Origin: Gloeocapsa sp. PCC 7428 | GTDB taxonomy: Bacteria > Cyanobacteriota > Cyanobacteriia > Cyanobacteriales > Chroococcidiopsidaceae | DNA: 64,000 nt | Assembly: GCF_000317555.1 (NCBI RefSeq) | Contig: NC_019745.1 | Coordinates: 2,108,001 to 2,172,000, forward strand | Direction: 5' to 3' | In this document: piece by piece, positions 8,888-17,471 of the stretch | Numbering within the stretch: the stretch's first letter is position 1 | Layout of the letters: each line of letters begins with the position of its first letter | The notes under the pieces: model-generated | Seen by the model: only the letters and a program-made list of their open reading frames with translations | What the model was told of the DNA's origin: nothing | The model's database searches: none | Translations under genes and position numbers: made by a program

Positions 8888-10750
8888 TTACTCGGTTCCT
8901 AGCATCTGTAAATTGTGTAGACTAGCATATAAACCACCTTGCTGTAGCAGTTCCTCATGCGTGCCTGATTCGACAAGCTGACCGCGCTTGAGAACAAAAA
9001 TGCGGTCTACATTACGGATAGTTGATAGGCGGTGCGCAATGATAATTGCTGTGCGATCTACAAGTAACTGATCCAAGGCATCTTGAATTAAAGCTTCGGT
9101 ACCAACATCTAAATTAGCCGTCGCTTCGTCTAATACCAGAATATGCGGATCGCGAATGGCAGCGCGGGCGAAAGCAAGAAGTTGTTTTTGACCACTCGAA
9201 AGATTTGTGCCGCGTTCTCGAAGTTGCGTATCATAACCTTGCGGTAATTGTTCAATAAATTGAGCGATATTCGTTTTCTCTGCGGCTGCGGTAATTTCTT
9301 CAAAAGAGTAAGAATCACCTAAGGTGATATTACCTTTAACATCTCCTGCGAATAAAAAACCCTCTTGCAGAATCACTGCCATACGCCGTCTTAATTCGGC
9401 TTGCGGTAATTCGCGAATATCAATACCGTCTACTAGAATCCGCCCGCGACTTGGTTCATACAAGCGACACAACAATCGAATAATAGAACTTTTACCTGCA
9501 CCTGTAGGACCTACTAAAGCAACTTTTTCACCAGGACGAATGACGAAGTTTAAATCTTTGATAACGTAATCATCATCTTTGTAAGCAAACCAAACGTGTT
9601 CAAAGCAAATTTCTCCAATTGAGGAGCGAGGAGCGAGGAGTGAGGAGTGAGTGTTGTTTTGATTATTATGCGCGGAGTTCTGGCTTTTAATATGTTCTGG
9701 ATCGCGAATTTCAATCGGTTCATCAAGAATGTCACTAACGCGTTCTACGGCGGTGAAGCCTGCTTGAATAGCAGTGAATTTCTCGGCAAATTGTCGCAAA
9801 GGGTCAAATAGACGTTGTGCAAACAGAATAAATGCAGATAATGTCCCAAATGTCAACTGTTCGCGTAGGACAAAAAAGCCACCTAACCAAAGGACAGCGG
9901 CGATCGCAACTAAAGCAACCCACTCTAATGTTGCAGACACTGCTGAGTCGTGAAAGATCGTTTTATCGACTTCACGAATATATTGTTTGTTGGTTGTCCG
10001 AAACAGTTGCGCGTTGAATTTCTCGCGTCGAAATAATTGCACCACATTGATACCAGTAATATTCTCTTGCAATGTGGAATTCAGCACCGAAAGTTCTTCT
10101 CTGGCTTTGTAGTTTGCTTTGCGGTATTGTTGCTGAAAATAAATAATTAACGCTGTCACGGGAAACAGCATCAACGTCAGCATTAAAGCAAGTTGCCACT
10201 GCAAGGTGAACATTGTAATTAAAATTACCAGCATTGAGAAAACATCGCTGATAATTCCAATCGCGCCAGTTGTAAAGACATCACCTAAAGCTTCGACATC
10301 GCTTGTCAGACGTGTAATTAACTTACCAACAGCCGTACGATCAAAAAACCGCACTGCAAGCGAAGTAACGTGTTCAAATAAATCATTGCGGATATCCGCA
10401 GTAATCTGTTGTCCAACTCTTTGCACTAAATATCCTTGTACACCACTGAAGATCAGCCGGACAATGACCGTAATTAGTAACAAAACTTCTAGTAACACTA
10501 ATCCGTCAGACAACGGGCGATCGCGCAAAAACTCGTAAACATTCGGTTCTTGACGAATCAGCGAAATCGCTTGTCCAATAATGAGAGGTTGCACCGCACC
10601 AGCGATCGCCACCGGAACAAGTAACAACATCGATAGTAATAACAGTCGCCCGTGACGCCTTCCATAAGGCACTAACCGCAAGAATAATCGCCAGTCATTT
10701 TCGCGGCGACGATGTATCACTGGCTGCGAAAGTGGCGCTGAACTAGTCAT
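8888..10750 (-). CDS. ABC exporter, fused membrane and ATPase domains
   Basis: A 620-residue half-transporter of the MsbA/LmrA-like multidrug or lipid exporter type. The start is ATG 10750 (MTSSAPLSQPV); reading to 10843 is open, but the extra residues look non-coding. There are six membrane segments over about residues 45-330. The ATPase domain has GPTGAGKS (Walker A), LSSGQKQ (signature), ILVLDEAT (Walker B) and IIAHRLS (H loop). The linker before the ATPase domain holds a Ser/Leu/Asn-rich insert (NNTHSSLLAPRSS) encoded by a heptamer repeat array. The substrate is unknown. Confidence 0.88.
   Translation of the reverse strand: MTSSAPLSQPVIHRRRENDWRLFLRLVPYGRRHGRLLLLSMLLLVPVAIAGAVQPLIIGQAISLIRQEPNVYEFLRDRPLSDGLVLLEVLLLITVIVRLIFSGVQGYLVQRVGQQITADIRNDLFEHVTSLAVRFFDRTAVGKLITRLTSDVEALGDVFTTGAIGIISDVFSMLVILITMFTLQWQLALMLTLMLFPVTALIIYFQQQYRKANYKAREELSVLNSTLQENITGINVVQLFRREKFNAQLFRTTNKQYIREVDKTIFHDSAVSATLEWVALVAIAAVLWLGGFFVLREQLTFGTLSAFILFAQRLFDPLRQFAEKFTAIQAGFTAVERVSDILDEPIEIRDPEHIKSQNSAHNNQNNTHSSLLAPRSSIGEICFEHVWFAYKDDDYVIKDLNFVIRPGEKVALVGPTGAGKSSIIRLLCRLYEPSRGRILVDGIDIRELPQAELRRRMAVILQEGFLFAGDVKGNITLGDSYSFEEITAAAEKTNIAQFIEQLPQGYDTQLRERGTNLSSGQKQLLAFARAAIRDPHILVLDEATANLDVGTEALIQDALDQLLVDRTAIIIAHRLSTIRNVDRIFVLKRGQLVESGTHEELLQQGGLYASLHNLQMLGTE
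9617..9650. repeat. Heptamer (GAGGAGC/GAGGAGT) array inside the ABC exporter gene
   Basis: On the plus strand four consecutive 7-bp units, two GAGGAGC and two GAGGAGT, plus a partial unit. The same family, as its complement, occurs at 15056-15083 in front of the response regulator. Here it is translated on the minus strand as part of the linker between membrane and ATPase domains, without breaking the frame. Confidence 0.8.
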
Positions 10751-11100
10751 GCTAAAACCTAACAACGTAATTTCTGTAGCACAAGCACGCTTATCGAGTT
10801 TAGCGCTAGCGCATCCTAAGTCACCATACCCAAGAGAGAACAAGAATTAAAGAATTCATTTACCACTGTGGTCAGACTTCCTAGAATCGAGAAATTTCTA
10901 CCAAAGTCACTAAATCGTCATCGTTCTTAGTCAAGTTACTGATAGAACTCCACCCTTTTGCTGCTATTCGGGTATGACTTTGCTGCAAGTCTAAAATCTA
11001 AGGCAGACAAGCAAATTACCTCTTTTTTGAACAAAATGTAGGTAAAATCTTCTAATATCTTAATATTTCTCTAATCTAATTCTTTATACTTAGGAATACT

Positions 11101-11130
11101 CTTAATCCAGGCTTAACCGTATCTTTCGCT
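11101..11130 (+). promoter_or_regulatory. Pho-box-like repeat upstream of phoX-like copy 3
   Basis: CTTAATCC, then AGG, then CTTAACCG, then TAT, then a weaker CTTTCGCT: an 8+3 arrangement with an exact 11-bp period. The first two units match the cyanobacterial Pho box very well. The preceding spacer from 10751 holds nothing else I recognise. If this box takes the place of a -35 element, transcription would start near 11140-11150. Confidence 0.7.
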
Positions 11131-11144
11131 ACGTTTAGTCACTG

Positions 11145-12524
11145 TTGAGTAAACTGCTACCGTCGATAGTTGACATAAAGAGAGCAGAACCCTTGTCTTT
11201 TTCACGCCGCCGTTTCTTAACCATAGCAGGAACCACTACTGCTGGAACTGTTCTGGCATCTCCTTTACAGATGCTTTATGCCCGTGTGGCTCATGGTCAG
11301 ACGATTCTTGCTGAAGGATATGGTCCCCTAATTTCAGACCCCAATGGTCTACTCGATCTTCCGCGTGGGTTTCAATACCGCGCCTTCTCGCGAGTTGGCG
11401 ACAGAATGAGCGATGGCAGACTCGTGCCGGATCGGCATGATGGTATGGCTGCCTTCCGTGGACCGCAAAACACCACAATTCTAGTGCGGAATCACGAGCA
11501 CAGTCCTGGCGATCCTACTGGTGTTGAAGCGCCTGATAATCTGAAGTACGATTCTACTAACAAAGGAGGAACAACAACCCTCATTGTCGGAGCAAATCGC
11601 AAGTTAATTCGAGATTATGCTTCATTAGCTGGGACATATCGTAACTGTGCGGGTGGAGTCACCCCCTGGGGTTCTTGGATTAGCTGTGAAGAAAATACCT
11701 CAACTCCAGAAACAAACCGACCAGGAAATGCTAACAATGTGACCAAACGTCACGGCTATAACTTTGAAGTACCCTCGCAAGCAGAGGGACTCGTTAATCC
11801 AGAACCCCTTGTCGCGATGGGCCGCTTTAACCATGAAGCCGTTGCCATCGACCCTCGAACCGGAATTGTTTATGAAACTGAAGATAGAGGAGATGGTTTA
11901 TTCTATCGCTTTATTCCTACGCAGCCTGGAAACTTGAGAGCAGGTGGAGTCCTCGAAGCTTTGCGAATTCAGGGGCGACCTCAAGCAATTACTAAAGTAG
12001 GATTTCCTGTAGGTCAAAAGTTTGCCGCCGATTGGGTTCGGATTGAAGAACCCGATCCTGTTACTGATACCGTTCGAGTTGAGGGCTTTAGCAAAGGTGC
12101 TGCTCAGTTCAGCCGAGGTGAAGGTGCTTGGTTCGGCAATAATGAAGTGTATTTTACCTGTACTAATGGTGGTATTGCTGGAGTTGGTCAAGTCTGGCGT
12201 TATATCCCTGGTACTACTGCTCAAGACGGAGGAACGATTGAACTGTTTGTCGAATCACCCAGCCAAGAAGTTCTAGATTTTCCAGACAACATTGTTGTTT
12301 CTCCTTTCAGCGACTTGTTCCTTTGCGAAGATGGTGCAGGTGAGCAGTTTGTTAGAGGAGTGACTTCCCAAGGACAGCTTTACTCGTTTGCGCGGAATGC
12401 TTTGAACACATCCGAGTTTGCTGGAGCCTGTTTTTCAGCAGATGGTCAAACAATGTTTCTGAACATTTATAGACCTGGAATTACCTTTGCAATTTGGGGT
12501 CCTTGGAATCGCCGCAAGCGTTAA
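11145..12524 (+). CDS. PhoX-like phosphatase (DUF839), short copy 3
   Basis: A 459-residue DUF839 protein, shorter than the other two. The Tat signal SRRRFLTIAGTTTAGT is near residues 20-35, and family motifs include RNHEHSPGD, CAGGVTPWGSWISCEENT and GRFNHEAVA. The start is uncertain. TTG 11145 gives the longest product but would be almost leaderless given the Pho box ending at 11130; TTG 11193 (MSFSRRRFL) has a weak GAGAG upstream and is equally plausible. It is probably a periplasmic phosphatase induced with the other two, but the reduced size may mean a different substrate. Confidence 0.82.
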   Translation: MSKLLPSIVDIKRAEPLSFSRRRFLTIAGTTTAGTVLASPLQMLYARVAHGQTILAEGYGPLISDPNGLLDLPRGFQYRAFSRVGDRMSDGRLVPDRHDGMAAFRGPQNTTILVRNHEHSPGDPTGVEAPDNLKYDSTNKGGTTTLIVGANRKLIRDYASLAGTYRNCAGGVTPWGSWISCEENTSTPETNRPGNANNVTKRHGYNFEVPSQAEGLVNPEPLVAMGRFNHEAVAIDPRTGIVYETEDRGDGLFYRFIPTQPGNLRAGGVLEALRIQGRPQAITKVGFPVGQKFAADWVRIEEPDPVTDTVRVEGFSKGAAQFSRGEGAWFGNNEVYFTCTNGGIAGVGQVWRYIPGTTAQDGGTIELFVESPSQEVLDFPDNIVVSPFSDLFLCEDGAGEQFVRGVTSQGQLYSFARNALNTSEFAGACFSADGQTMFLNIYRPGITFAIWGPWNRRKR

Positions 12525-12563
12525 AGACTTAACTCACAATGTAGATCGTATAGCTGACTTGAG

Positions 12564-12590
12564 GGGATGGATAAATTATCCATCCCTTTT
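12564..12590 (+). terminator. Rho-independent terminator after phoX-like copy 3
   Basis: A near-palindromic stem GGGATGGATAA/TTATCCATCCC followed by TTTT, about 40 bp after the stop codon. Confidence 0.75.
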
Positions 12591-12725
12591 CGCAGCGAGT
12601 CATAGAAAAAAAGCTAGCCTATAGTCTTGATACACTAGTTTGAGTGCTAAGGCTATCGGGATTGCTGCTGATAAATGCGTGTAATTCTGCTACAGCAGCT
12701 TGGGCAGACACTTTAGAAAATCTAT

Positions 12726-12752
12726 AGCAGGGGTCAGAGGTCAGGGGTCAGC
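12726..12752. repeat. GGTCAGG/GGTCAGA heptamer array
   Basis: Four 7-bp units of the GGTCAG(A/G) family preceded by TATAGCAG. Related arrays occur near 3413, 33362, 44382, 52130 and, inside a coding region, 56572. This is an STRR-type intergenic repeat. Confidence 0.75.
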
Positions 12753-12835
12753 GTTAAACTTCCTTCAGGCAAGTCACTACGAGCTTCTATAATGTCCTAA
12801 TGTTGACTATGGCCATACACAAAATTTTTGATAAA

Positions 12836-12922
12836 AGTCTTGCTTAAGTGTACGAAGGTACACTTTGCTTGAGCAGCCCCTGACTTCAGTCAGAGGGCGT
12901 TTGTGATTCATACAAGAAATCT
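12836..12922. repeat. Partial copy of the 167-bp interspersed repeat family
   Basis: The right half of the family only: an AAGTGTACGAAGGTACACTT hairpin, then gcttgagcagcccc, then a GACTTCAGTC palindrome and gggcgtttgtgattcat. The terminal inverted repeat is eroded (tacaagaaatct). It sits in the spacer 12591-13033; nothing else there is recognisable. Confidence 0.65.
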
Positions 12923-13033
12923 ATTGTTGGTCGAATCAAAAGAATGACTATATAGCGATCGCGCAGTAGAGATATTCGACAAAGAACTGGGCATATTAAA
13001 AGTTGTAGATTTGGTTAGTTATTGCCCAGAAAA

Positions 13034-13489
13034 ATGTTGAAAAAACTCGTTGTTTGGATCTTAGTTACTAATGCTGTTTTGTTTAGCCTTGCGGCTAAAT
13101 CTTCTCCGGTATGGTACAAAGACGATCCTTGGAAACTCTCTTCAGCTATTGTTCATTACCCAACGACAGCAGCAAATCATTACAAACACGTTGTTTACAG
13201 AGGTACAGAAACCTCTTTAGATGAGTATCTTTTTTATTGGGGTATAAAAGCTAAAGTTTACAAGCAAGATATTGCTAAAACGGAAGTAGAGATCAAAGGT
13301 GAATCTCTTATGCTTGATAACGATAAACAAAAGCCTTGGGCTATATGTCATTTAATTTATTTTAATAACGGCGAAGATCTGCCAGAAGTCACTTGTGTAG
13401 CGACAAATTCTAACGGTGAACCATTAGATAGAAATATACTTAATAGCGCTTATCGTCAAACTGTGTATCAAAAGACTACTGGTTTATAA
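13034..13489 (+). CDS. Small exported protein of unknown function
   Basis: A 151-residue protein from ATG 13034 (a TTG at 13022 would add four residues). The N-terminus MLKKLVVWILVTNAVLFSLA is a clear signal peptide or membrane anchor. The mature part is hydrophilic and rich in Lys, Tyr and Trp (VWYKDDPWKLSS, YLFYWGIKAKVYK), with two Cys near the end (AICHLIYF, PEVTCVA) that could form a disulfide. I recognise no family. It stands alone, downstream of a repeat-rich spacer and convergent with the methyltransferase gene. Confidence 0.6.
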   Translation: MLKKLVVWILVTNAVLFSLAAKSSPVWYKDDPWKLSSAIVHYPTTAANHYKHVVYRGTETSLDEYLFYWGIKAKVYKQDIAKTEVEIKGESLMLDNDKQKPWAICHLIYFNNGEDLPEVTCVATNSNGEPLDRNILNSAYRQTVYQKTTGL

Positions 13490-13562
13490 ATTAACAAGCT
13501 GGAGTGCGATCGCATCCTAGAATTTAGCTTATCATTTAGGGTTGCAGACTAATAACTTTTGC

Positions 13563-14276
13563 TCAATAAGTTGAGTTTTTAGCTGCTACCCAACCACCAA
13601 TCCAAAATCCAGTATAAAACCTGATAATATTGTCAAAACCTGCTTGCTGTAACAACTCAACTATGCGTGATTCAGCAATAGGATAAACCCGATTATTAAC
13701 AGATTCTAAAATTTCTTTTCTCTGTTCTGGAGGTATCCCCATCTCTTCCCAGAAGTGTTCGACGATCGCAGCCATCTTCTCAAATTCATGCGAACTTTTT
13801 TCGCCAAAAATATCTACTAATATGAATGAGGCAGACGATCGCAGTCGTTGGGCAATACTTTGAAGTAATGCAAGTTTACTACCATCATCTGGGAGAAAAT
13901 GCATCACTAAAATACACGTTGCGCCGTCATAAAGCGGCGTATCGGGTAGATCGTGGGTGTAGCCTTGGAATAGCTTGACGCGATTTGATAAGTCGTCTTG
14001 AGTAATTTTTTGTTGGGCGATCGCCAGCATATTACTCGATGGATCGACGCCTAATAATTGCCAGTGTGGGTTACTTTTACTAAACTTCACCAACTCCATT
14101 CCCGTACCCGCACCCACAATCAACAAATTCGCGGCTTCTGGTGAATTTGACTTTAAAAATGACAACGCCATTGTATGCATTGCTTCATAGCCAGGAATTG
14201 CCATACGGACGCGATCGTCATACTCTGTCGTAGCAACTGGCGGATTAGCGTCAAAATCAACCGTTTGTTTTTCCAT
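13563..14276 (-). CDS. Class I SAM-dependent methyltransferase
   Basis: A 237-residue protein with the Rossmann methyltransferase fold. Motif I is LLIVGAGTGMELVKF near residues 50-65, a motif II acidic end is at LLGVDPSSNM, and the motif IV region is CILVMHFLPDD. ATG 14276 begins MEKQTVDFDANPP. The overall pattern resembles the cmoA/tRNA-type and small-molecule methyltransferases lumped as methyltransferase domain 25; the substrate cannot be told. It is not obviously in an operon with hisG, which starts on the same strand about 740 bp upstream. Confidence 0.75.
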   Translation of the reverse strand: MEKQTVDFDANPPVATTEYDDRVRMAIPGYEAMHTMALSFLKSNSPEAANLLIVGAGTGMELVKFSKSNPHWQLLGVDPSSNMLAIAQQKITQDDLSNRVKLFQGYTHDLPDTPLYDGATCILVMHFLPDDGSKLALLQSIAQRLRSSASFILVDIFGEKSSHEFEKMAAIVEHFWEEMGIPPEQRKEILESVNNRVYPIAESRIVELLQQAGFDNIIRFYTGFWIGGWVAAKNSTY

Positions 14277-14371
14277 ATGAATGCTATGAATTAAACTTTC
14301 GACGGATGAAGGTATTCTAACTAGATTTAAAATTTAGGCATAAAGACCAGTCAAACATTATTTATCTGCTA

Positions 14372-15016
14372 TTAAACTGCGGCTAAAGTATTAGAACGGA
14401 TCTTCTCTATGATTTCACTCAAATTATCTGTATTGAGTCGATAACTTAACGGATGCGCAATTAACCGCGCAGTGCTTTCGTAAAGTGTTTCAATCTCAAT
14501 TAAGCCATTCTCGCGTAAAGTCCGCCCAGTAGAAACTAAATCAACGATCGCCTCGGACATTCCGGTGATTGGTCCTAATTCTACCGAACCGTATAAAGGT
14601 ACAATTTCTACAGGTAAATCAATACTATCAAAGTATTCGCGCGCGCAATGCACAAATTTAGACGCGACTCGACTATTCGTTGGTAATTCTACCGCCGAAC
14701 GATATGGACTCGATGCTTTCACCGCTACCGACATCCGACAGCGACCATATCCTAAATCGATTAAATGTGCAACTTGGGGTTTCTTCTCGCGGAGTACGTC
14801 GTAACCGGCGATTCCCAACTGCGCTTGACCATATTCTACATATACCGGAACATCATGTGTTCTCACGAGCAATGCTTGCGCTTTTCCTGTTGGATCTTGA
14901 ATTTGCAATTGCCGATTACCAGAATCCAAAAAAGCACTAAAATCTAATCCTACAGATTGCAATAAGCTGATGCTATCTTTCAAAAGTGCGCCTTTCGGCA
15001 ATGCAACAGTAAGCAT
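14372..15016 (-). CDS. hisG: ATP phosphoribosyltransferase, short form
   Basis: A 214-residue protein of the short HisG type, which lacks the C-terminal regulatory domain and in known cases works with HisZ. It condenses ATP with PRPP in the first step of histidine synthesis. ATG 15016 gives [15 protein letters not shown]; a TTG three codons upstream is less likely. Family motifs are LGIAGYDVL and the PRPP-binding-like segment [18 protein letters not shown]. No histidine gene is adjacent, as is usual in cyanobacteria. Confidence 0.92.
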   Translation of the reverse strand: MLTVALPKGALLKDSISLLQSVGLDFSAFLDSGNRQLQIQDPTGKAQALLVRTHDVPVYVEYGQAQLGIAGYDVLREKKPQVAHLIDLGYGRCRMSVAVKASSPYRSAVELPTNSRVASKFVHCAREYFDSIDLPVEIVPLYGSVELGPITGMSEAIVDLVSTGRTLRENGLIEIETLYESTARLIAHPLSYRLNTDNLSEIIEKIRSNTLAAV

Positions 15017-15055
15017 AAGAGTCAAATAGAGTTGCTAAGACTAACATAAATTCTA

Positions 15056-15083
15056 TCCCCTCGCTCCTCGCTCCTCGCCCCTC
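15056..15083. repeat. CTCGCTC/CTCGCCC heptamer array abutting a start codon
   Basis: Consecutive 7-bp units (CCCCTCG, CTCCTCG, CTCCTCG, CCCCTCA) end 3 bp before ATG 15087. It is the complement of the family found inside the ABC exporter gene at 9617-9650. It occupies the place where a ribosome binding site would be. Confidence 0.75.
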
Positions 15084-15086
15084 ATC

Positions 15087-15773
15087 ATGCGAATTCTCTT
15101 AGTTGACGACGAAGTTGAACTTACCGATCCTTTAAGTCGCGTTCTTAGCCGCGAAGGTTATAGCGTTGATGCTGCTTATGATGGTGCAACTGGTAGTGAA
15201 CTAGCTTCCCACCAAGGCTACGACTTATTAATTTTAGACTGGATGCTACCGTTTAAAACTGGCTTAGAAATCTGTCAGGAAGTACGACGCAACGGACAAA
15301 CAACGCCTGTACTGTTTCTGACGGCTAAAGATACCGTAGACGATCGCGTTCAAGGTTTAGACGCGGGTGCGGATGATTATCTCGTTAAACCGTTTGAATT
15401 ACGCGAGTTACTCGCACGAGTTCGCGCTTTGTTGCGGCGATCGGGTACTGAAGTGACAGCATCGACAACGCAAAAGTTACAAGTTGCTGATTTAGAACTT
15501 GATTGTGAAAATCAGCTAGCGTATCGTCAAGAACGAATGATCGAATTATCAGAAAAAGAAAGTCAACTACTTGAATACTTTATGCGCAATACTGGGCATT
15601 TGCTAACGCATACACAAATTCAACAACATTTATGGGGCGATGGCGAACCGCCAAGTAGTAACGTGTTAGCTGCTTTAATTCGTTTACTACGTCGTAAAGT
15701 TGAAGCACCAGGAGAAACGCCACTGATTCACACTGTTTATGGCAAAGGTTATCGCTTTGGTGAAAATAGCTAA
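15087..15773 (+). CDS. rppA: OmpR-family response regulator, RppA-like
   Basis: A 228-residue two-component regulator. The receiver domain (1-120) has the acidic pocket DDE at 7-9, phospho-acceptor Asp in LLILDWMLP, and the conserved KP in DYLVKPFELREL. The C-terminal winged helix has LSEKESQLLEYFMRN and ends GKGYRFGENS. The sequence resembles cyanobacterial RppA (redox/light responses), a symbol I give from recognition only. No histidine kinase gene adjoins it. The leader just before ATG is a heptamer array, so no Shine-Dalgarno is visible. Confidence 0.82.
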   Translation: MRILLVDDEVELTDPLSRVLSREGYSVDAAYDGATGSELASHQGYDLLILDWMLPFKTGLEICQEVRRNGQTTPVLFLTAKDTVDDRVQGLDAGADDYLVKPFELRELLARVRALLRRSGTEVTASTTQKLQVADLELDCENQLAYRQERMIELSEKESQLLEYFMRNTGHLLTHTQIQQHLWGDGEPPSSNVLAALIRLLRRKVEAPGETPLIHTVYGKGYRFGENS

Positions 15774-15780
15774 ATCCAGT

Positions 15781-16326
15781 TCAAGTTGGATTTCCACTTT
15801 TTTTTAGTCTATTAATTCTATACTCTACTATGTTCAGAGATTTGCCATTCATATTTATTTTGTAGTATTCATCGACAATTTTTCCTCCCAATGCTTCAGG
15901 GATCTTTCTACTAGCAATATTTGCTTTGTCAACTGGATAACGTAAATATTTGTACTCTAAGTTTTTGTCAGCCCAGTTTTTAATAGCTGTAACTGCTTCC
16001 AATCCATATTTATTGCCGTGTGCTGTTTTTTTTAGCCAAATTCCTAATTCTGGATTTTTTCGATTTATACAATGAAGTCCAGTACAACCCAAAAACTCTT
16101 GGGAGTCTCTTTTCAAAATAACAAGTCCCAAACCCCAACCGTCTGCCATTTCGCCGATGGAGTCACTAATAAAAGCTTCTGTTTCTGAAATATCTTGAGC
16201 CGTAGATGGATACATATAAGTAGTAATTTCTTCCGTAAATTCTGAAAAAATTACTTCTTTGTATTCCATCGAGATAGGTTTTAAGACTAATCGAGTTGTA
16301 ACTATCTCTACGTCAAGTAAATTCAT
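15781..16326 (-). CDS. GNAT acetyltransferase, RimJ/RimL-like
   Basis: A 181-residue GNAT protein. MNLLDVEIVTTRLVLKPIS is the typical RimJ/L-type N-terminus. The acetyl-CoA binding region GIWLKKTAHGNKYGLEAV lies near residues 95-112. These proteins acetylate protein N-termini or small molecules; the substrate here is unknown. It starts one base after the stop of the acyltransferase gene on the same strand, so they are probably co-transcribed. It is more A/T-rich than its neighbours, which hints at transfer but proves nothing. Confidence 0.75.
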   Translation of the reverse strand: MNLLDVEIVTTRLVLKPISMEYKEVIFSEFTEEITTYMYPSTAQDISETEAFISDSIGEMADGWGLGLVILKRDSQEFLGCTGLHCINRKNPELGIWLKKTAHGNKYGLEAVTAIKNWADKNLEYKYLRYPVDKANIASRKIPEALGGKIVDEYYKINMNGKSLNIVEYRINRLKKSGNPT

Positions 16327-16327
16327 T

Positions 16328-17332
16328 TTAATTTCCAGCAGTGAGAAGTTGAAGAATTAAGTTTTGCATTTTGTTACGTAGCGATTGTGCTTCTTGATAA
16401 GCAAGCGATCGCATTTTTCTCGAAGTATTCATTTCTGCCTTCAACTCAGTTTTATACACAGGTTGAATGAAGTAACATAAGCGCGATCGCATTGCCCAAA
16501 CTCCCATCGAAGGAAAAAGCGCAAACAAGGGAATTAACGGGGAAACGGGTAAGAAAGGAAGAGAAAGTTTTCTTGCTAAAGCTTTGAAATGAATTGCCCA
16601 AGGATGTAGATATTCATTACCAATACAAACTACGGGAAGGATTAGAATATTGTAGCGATCGCTCAGTTGAATAAAACTCAAATCAAACGTTTCTAATTGA
16701 TATCTTTTGAACCATCCTTTCATTGGACCGCGTAAGCCTTCAGGAGCGTATAATAAAACTGTTTCTTGCGCTAATGCCGCCTCAAAATCATCACGTTCTG
16801 CCCTGACTCCACCTAACACTTGCGACCATCCAGAAGGTAGCCACCACCTCATCCAAGGATGATCGAATAATGCCACACCCGCCAGTGGTTGTACAGTCCA
16901 ATCACGGTTTTCTGCTAAAAGATAACCAAGCACAAGAAAATCCCACGGAAAGCACATTCCCGCATGATTCATTGCTACTAGCAACGGTGCTGTTTGCGGT
17001 AAATTTTCGGCTTGTTTTAGCTCAGCACGAAAGTAATATTTAACGATAGGTTTCAGAATCTCATTGCGGAATGCTTGCTGATAGTGAGGATCGAAGGTAT
17101 AACCTTGATTTCTCGGAAAGCGACATCCCAAACGTAGCCAGCGAATCAACAACGCCAGATAAAATCCACAAGGAATGAGAAATAAAATGTACTCTAGCCA
17201 ATTCCAACCATCAGGATCAACGTGATAGTGTTGCCAGTGGCGATTGAAGAGAATTAACCACCCTGGAGGATACCACAGGCAGAACCAGTCAAACCATGTA
17301 AATTGATATGTATCAGGTGCCGATTCCTTCAT
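16328..17332 (-). CDS. PlsC-like glycerolipid/lysophospholipid acyltransferase
   Basis: A 334-residue protein with an N-terminal membrane segment (LEYILFLIPCGFYLALLIRW, residues 45-65). An acyltransferase core starts at LLVAMNHAGMCFPWDF near 115, and YAPEGLRGPMKGW near 195 corresponds to the EGTRS-type block. The usual NHX4D box is replaced by NH with Asp eight residues after the His, a variant I believe occurs in a cyanobacterial subfamily. A likely role is acyl transfer to a glycerolipid at the membrane. The GNAT gene follows directly. Confidence 0.7.
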   Translation of the reverse strand: MKESAPDTYQFTWFDWFCLWYPPGWLILFNRHWQHYHVDPDGWNWLEYILFLIPCGFYLALLIRWLRLGCRFPRNQGYTFDPHYQQAFRNEILKPIVKYYFRAELKQAENLPQTAPLLVAMNHAGMCFPWDFLVLGYLLAENRDWTVQPLAGVALFDHPWMRWWLPSGWSQVLGGVRAERDDFEAALAQETVLLYAPEGLRGPMKGWFKRYQLETFDLSFIQLSDRYNILILPVVCIGNEYLHPWAIHFKALARKLSLPFLPVSPLIPLFALFPSMGVWAMRSRLCYFIQPVYKTELKAEMNTSRKMRSLAYQEAQSLRNKMQNLILQLLTAGN

Positions 17333-17366
17333 TGGGCGTAATTAAATGTCAGACCTGATTATCTCT

Positions 17367-17437
17367 GGTAATAGGTAACGGGTAATAGGAAATTCTTACT
17401 TAATATTCTTCCCGATGACCAATGACCATTCACCAGC
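17367..17437. repeat. GGTAATA/GGTAACG heptamer repeat and its complement
   Basis: GGTAATA, GGTAACG and GGTAATA units are followed 20 bp later by TGACCAATGACC units of the complementary family. This STRR-type spacer separates the acyltransferase and FAD oxidoreductase genes. Confidence 0.7.
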
Positions 17438-17471
17438 CTGTAATTTACATTTATTTTGACCTATCTAATGA

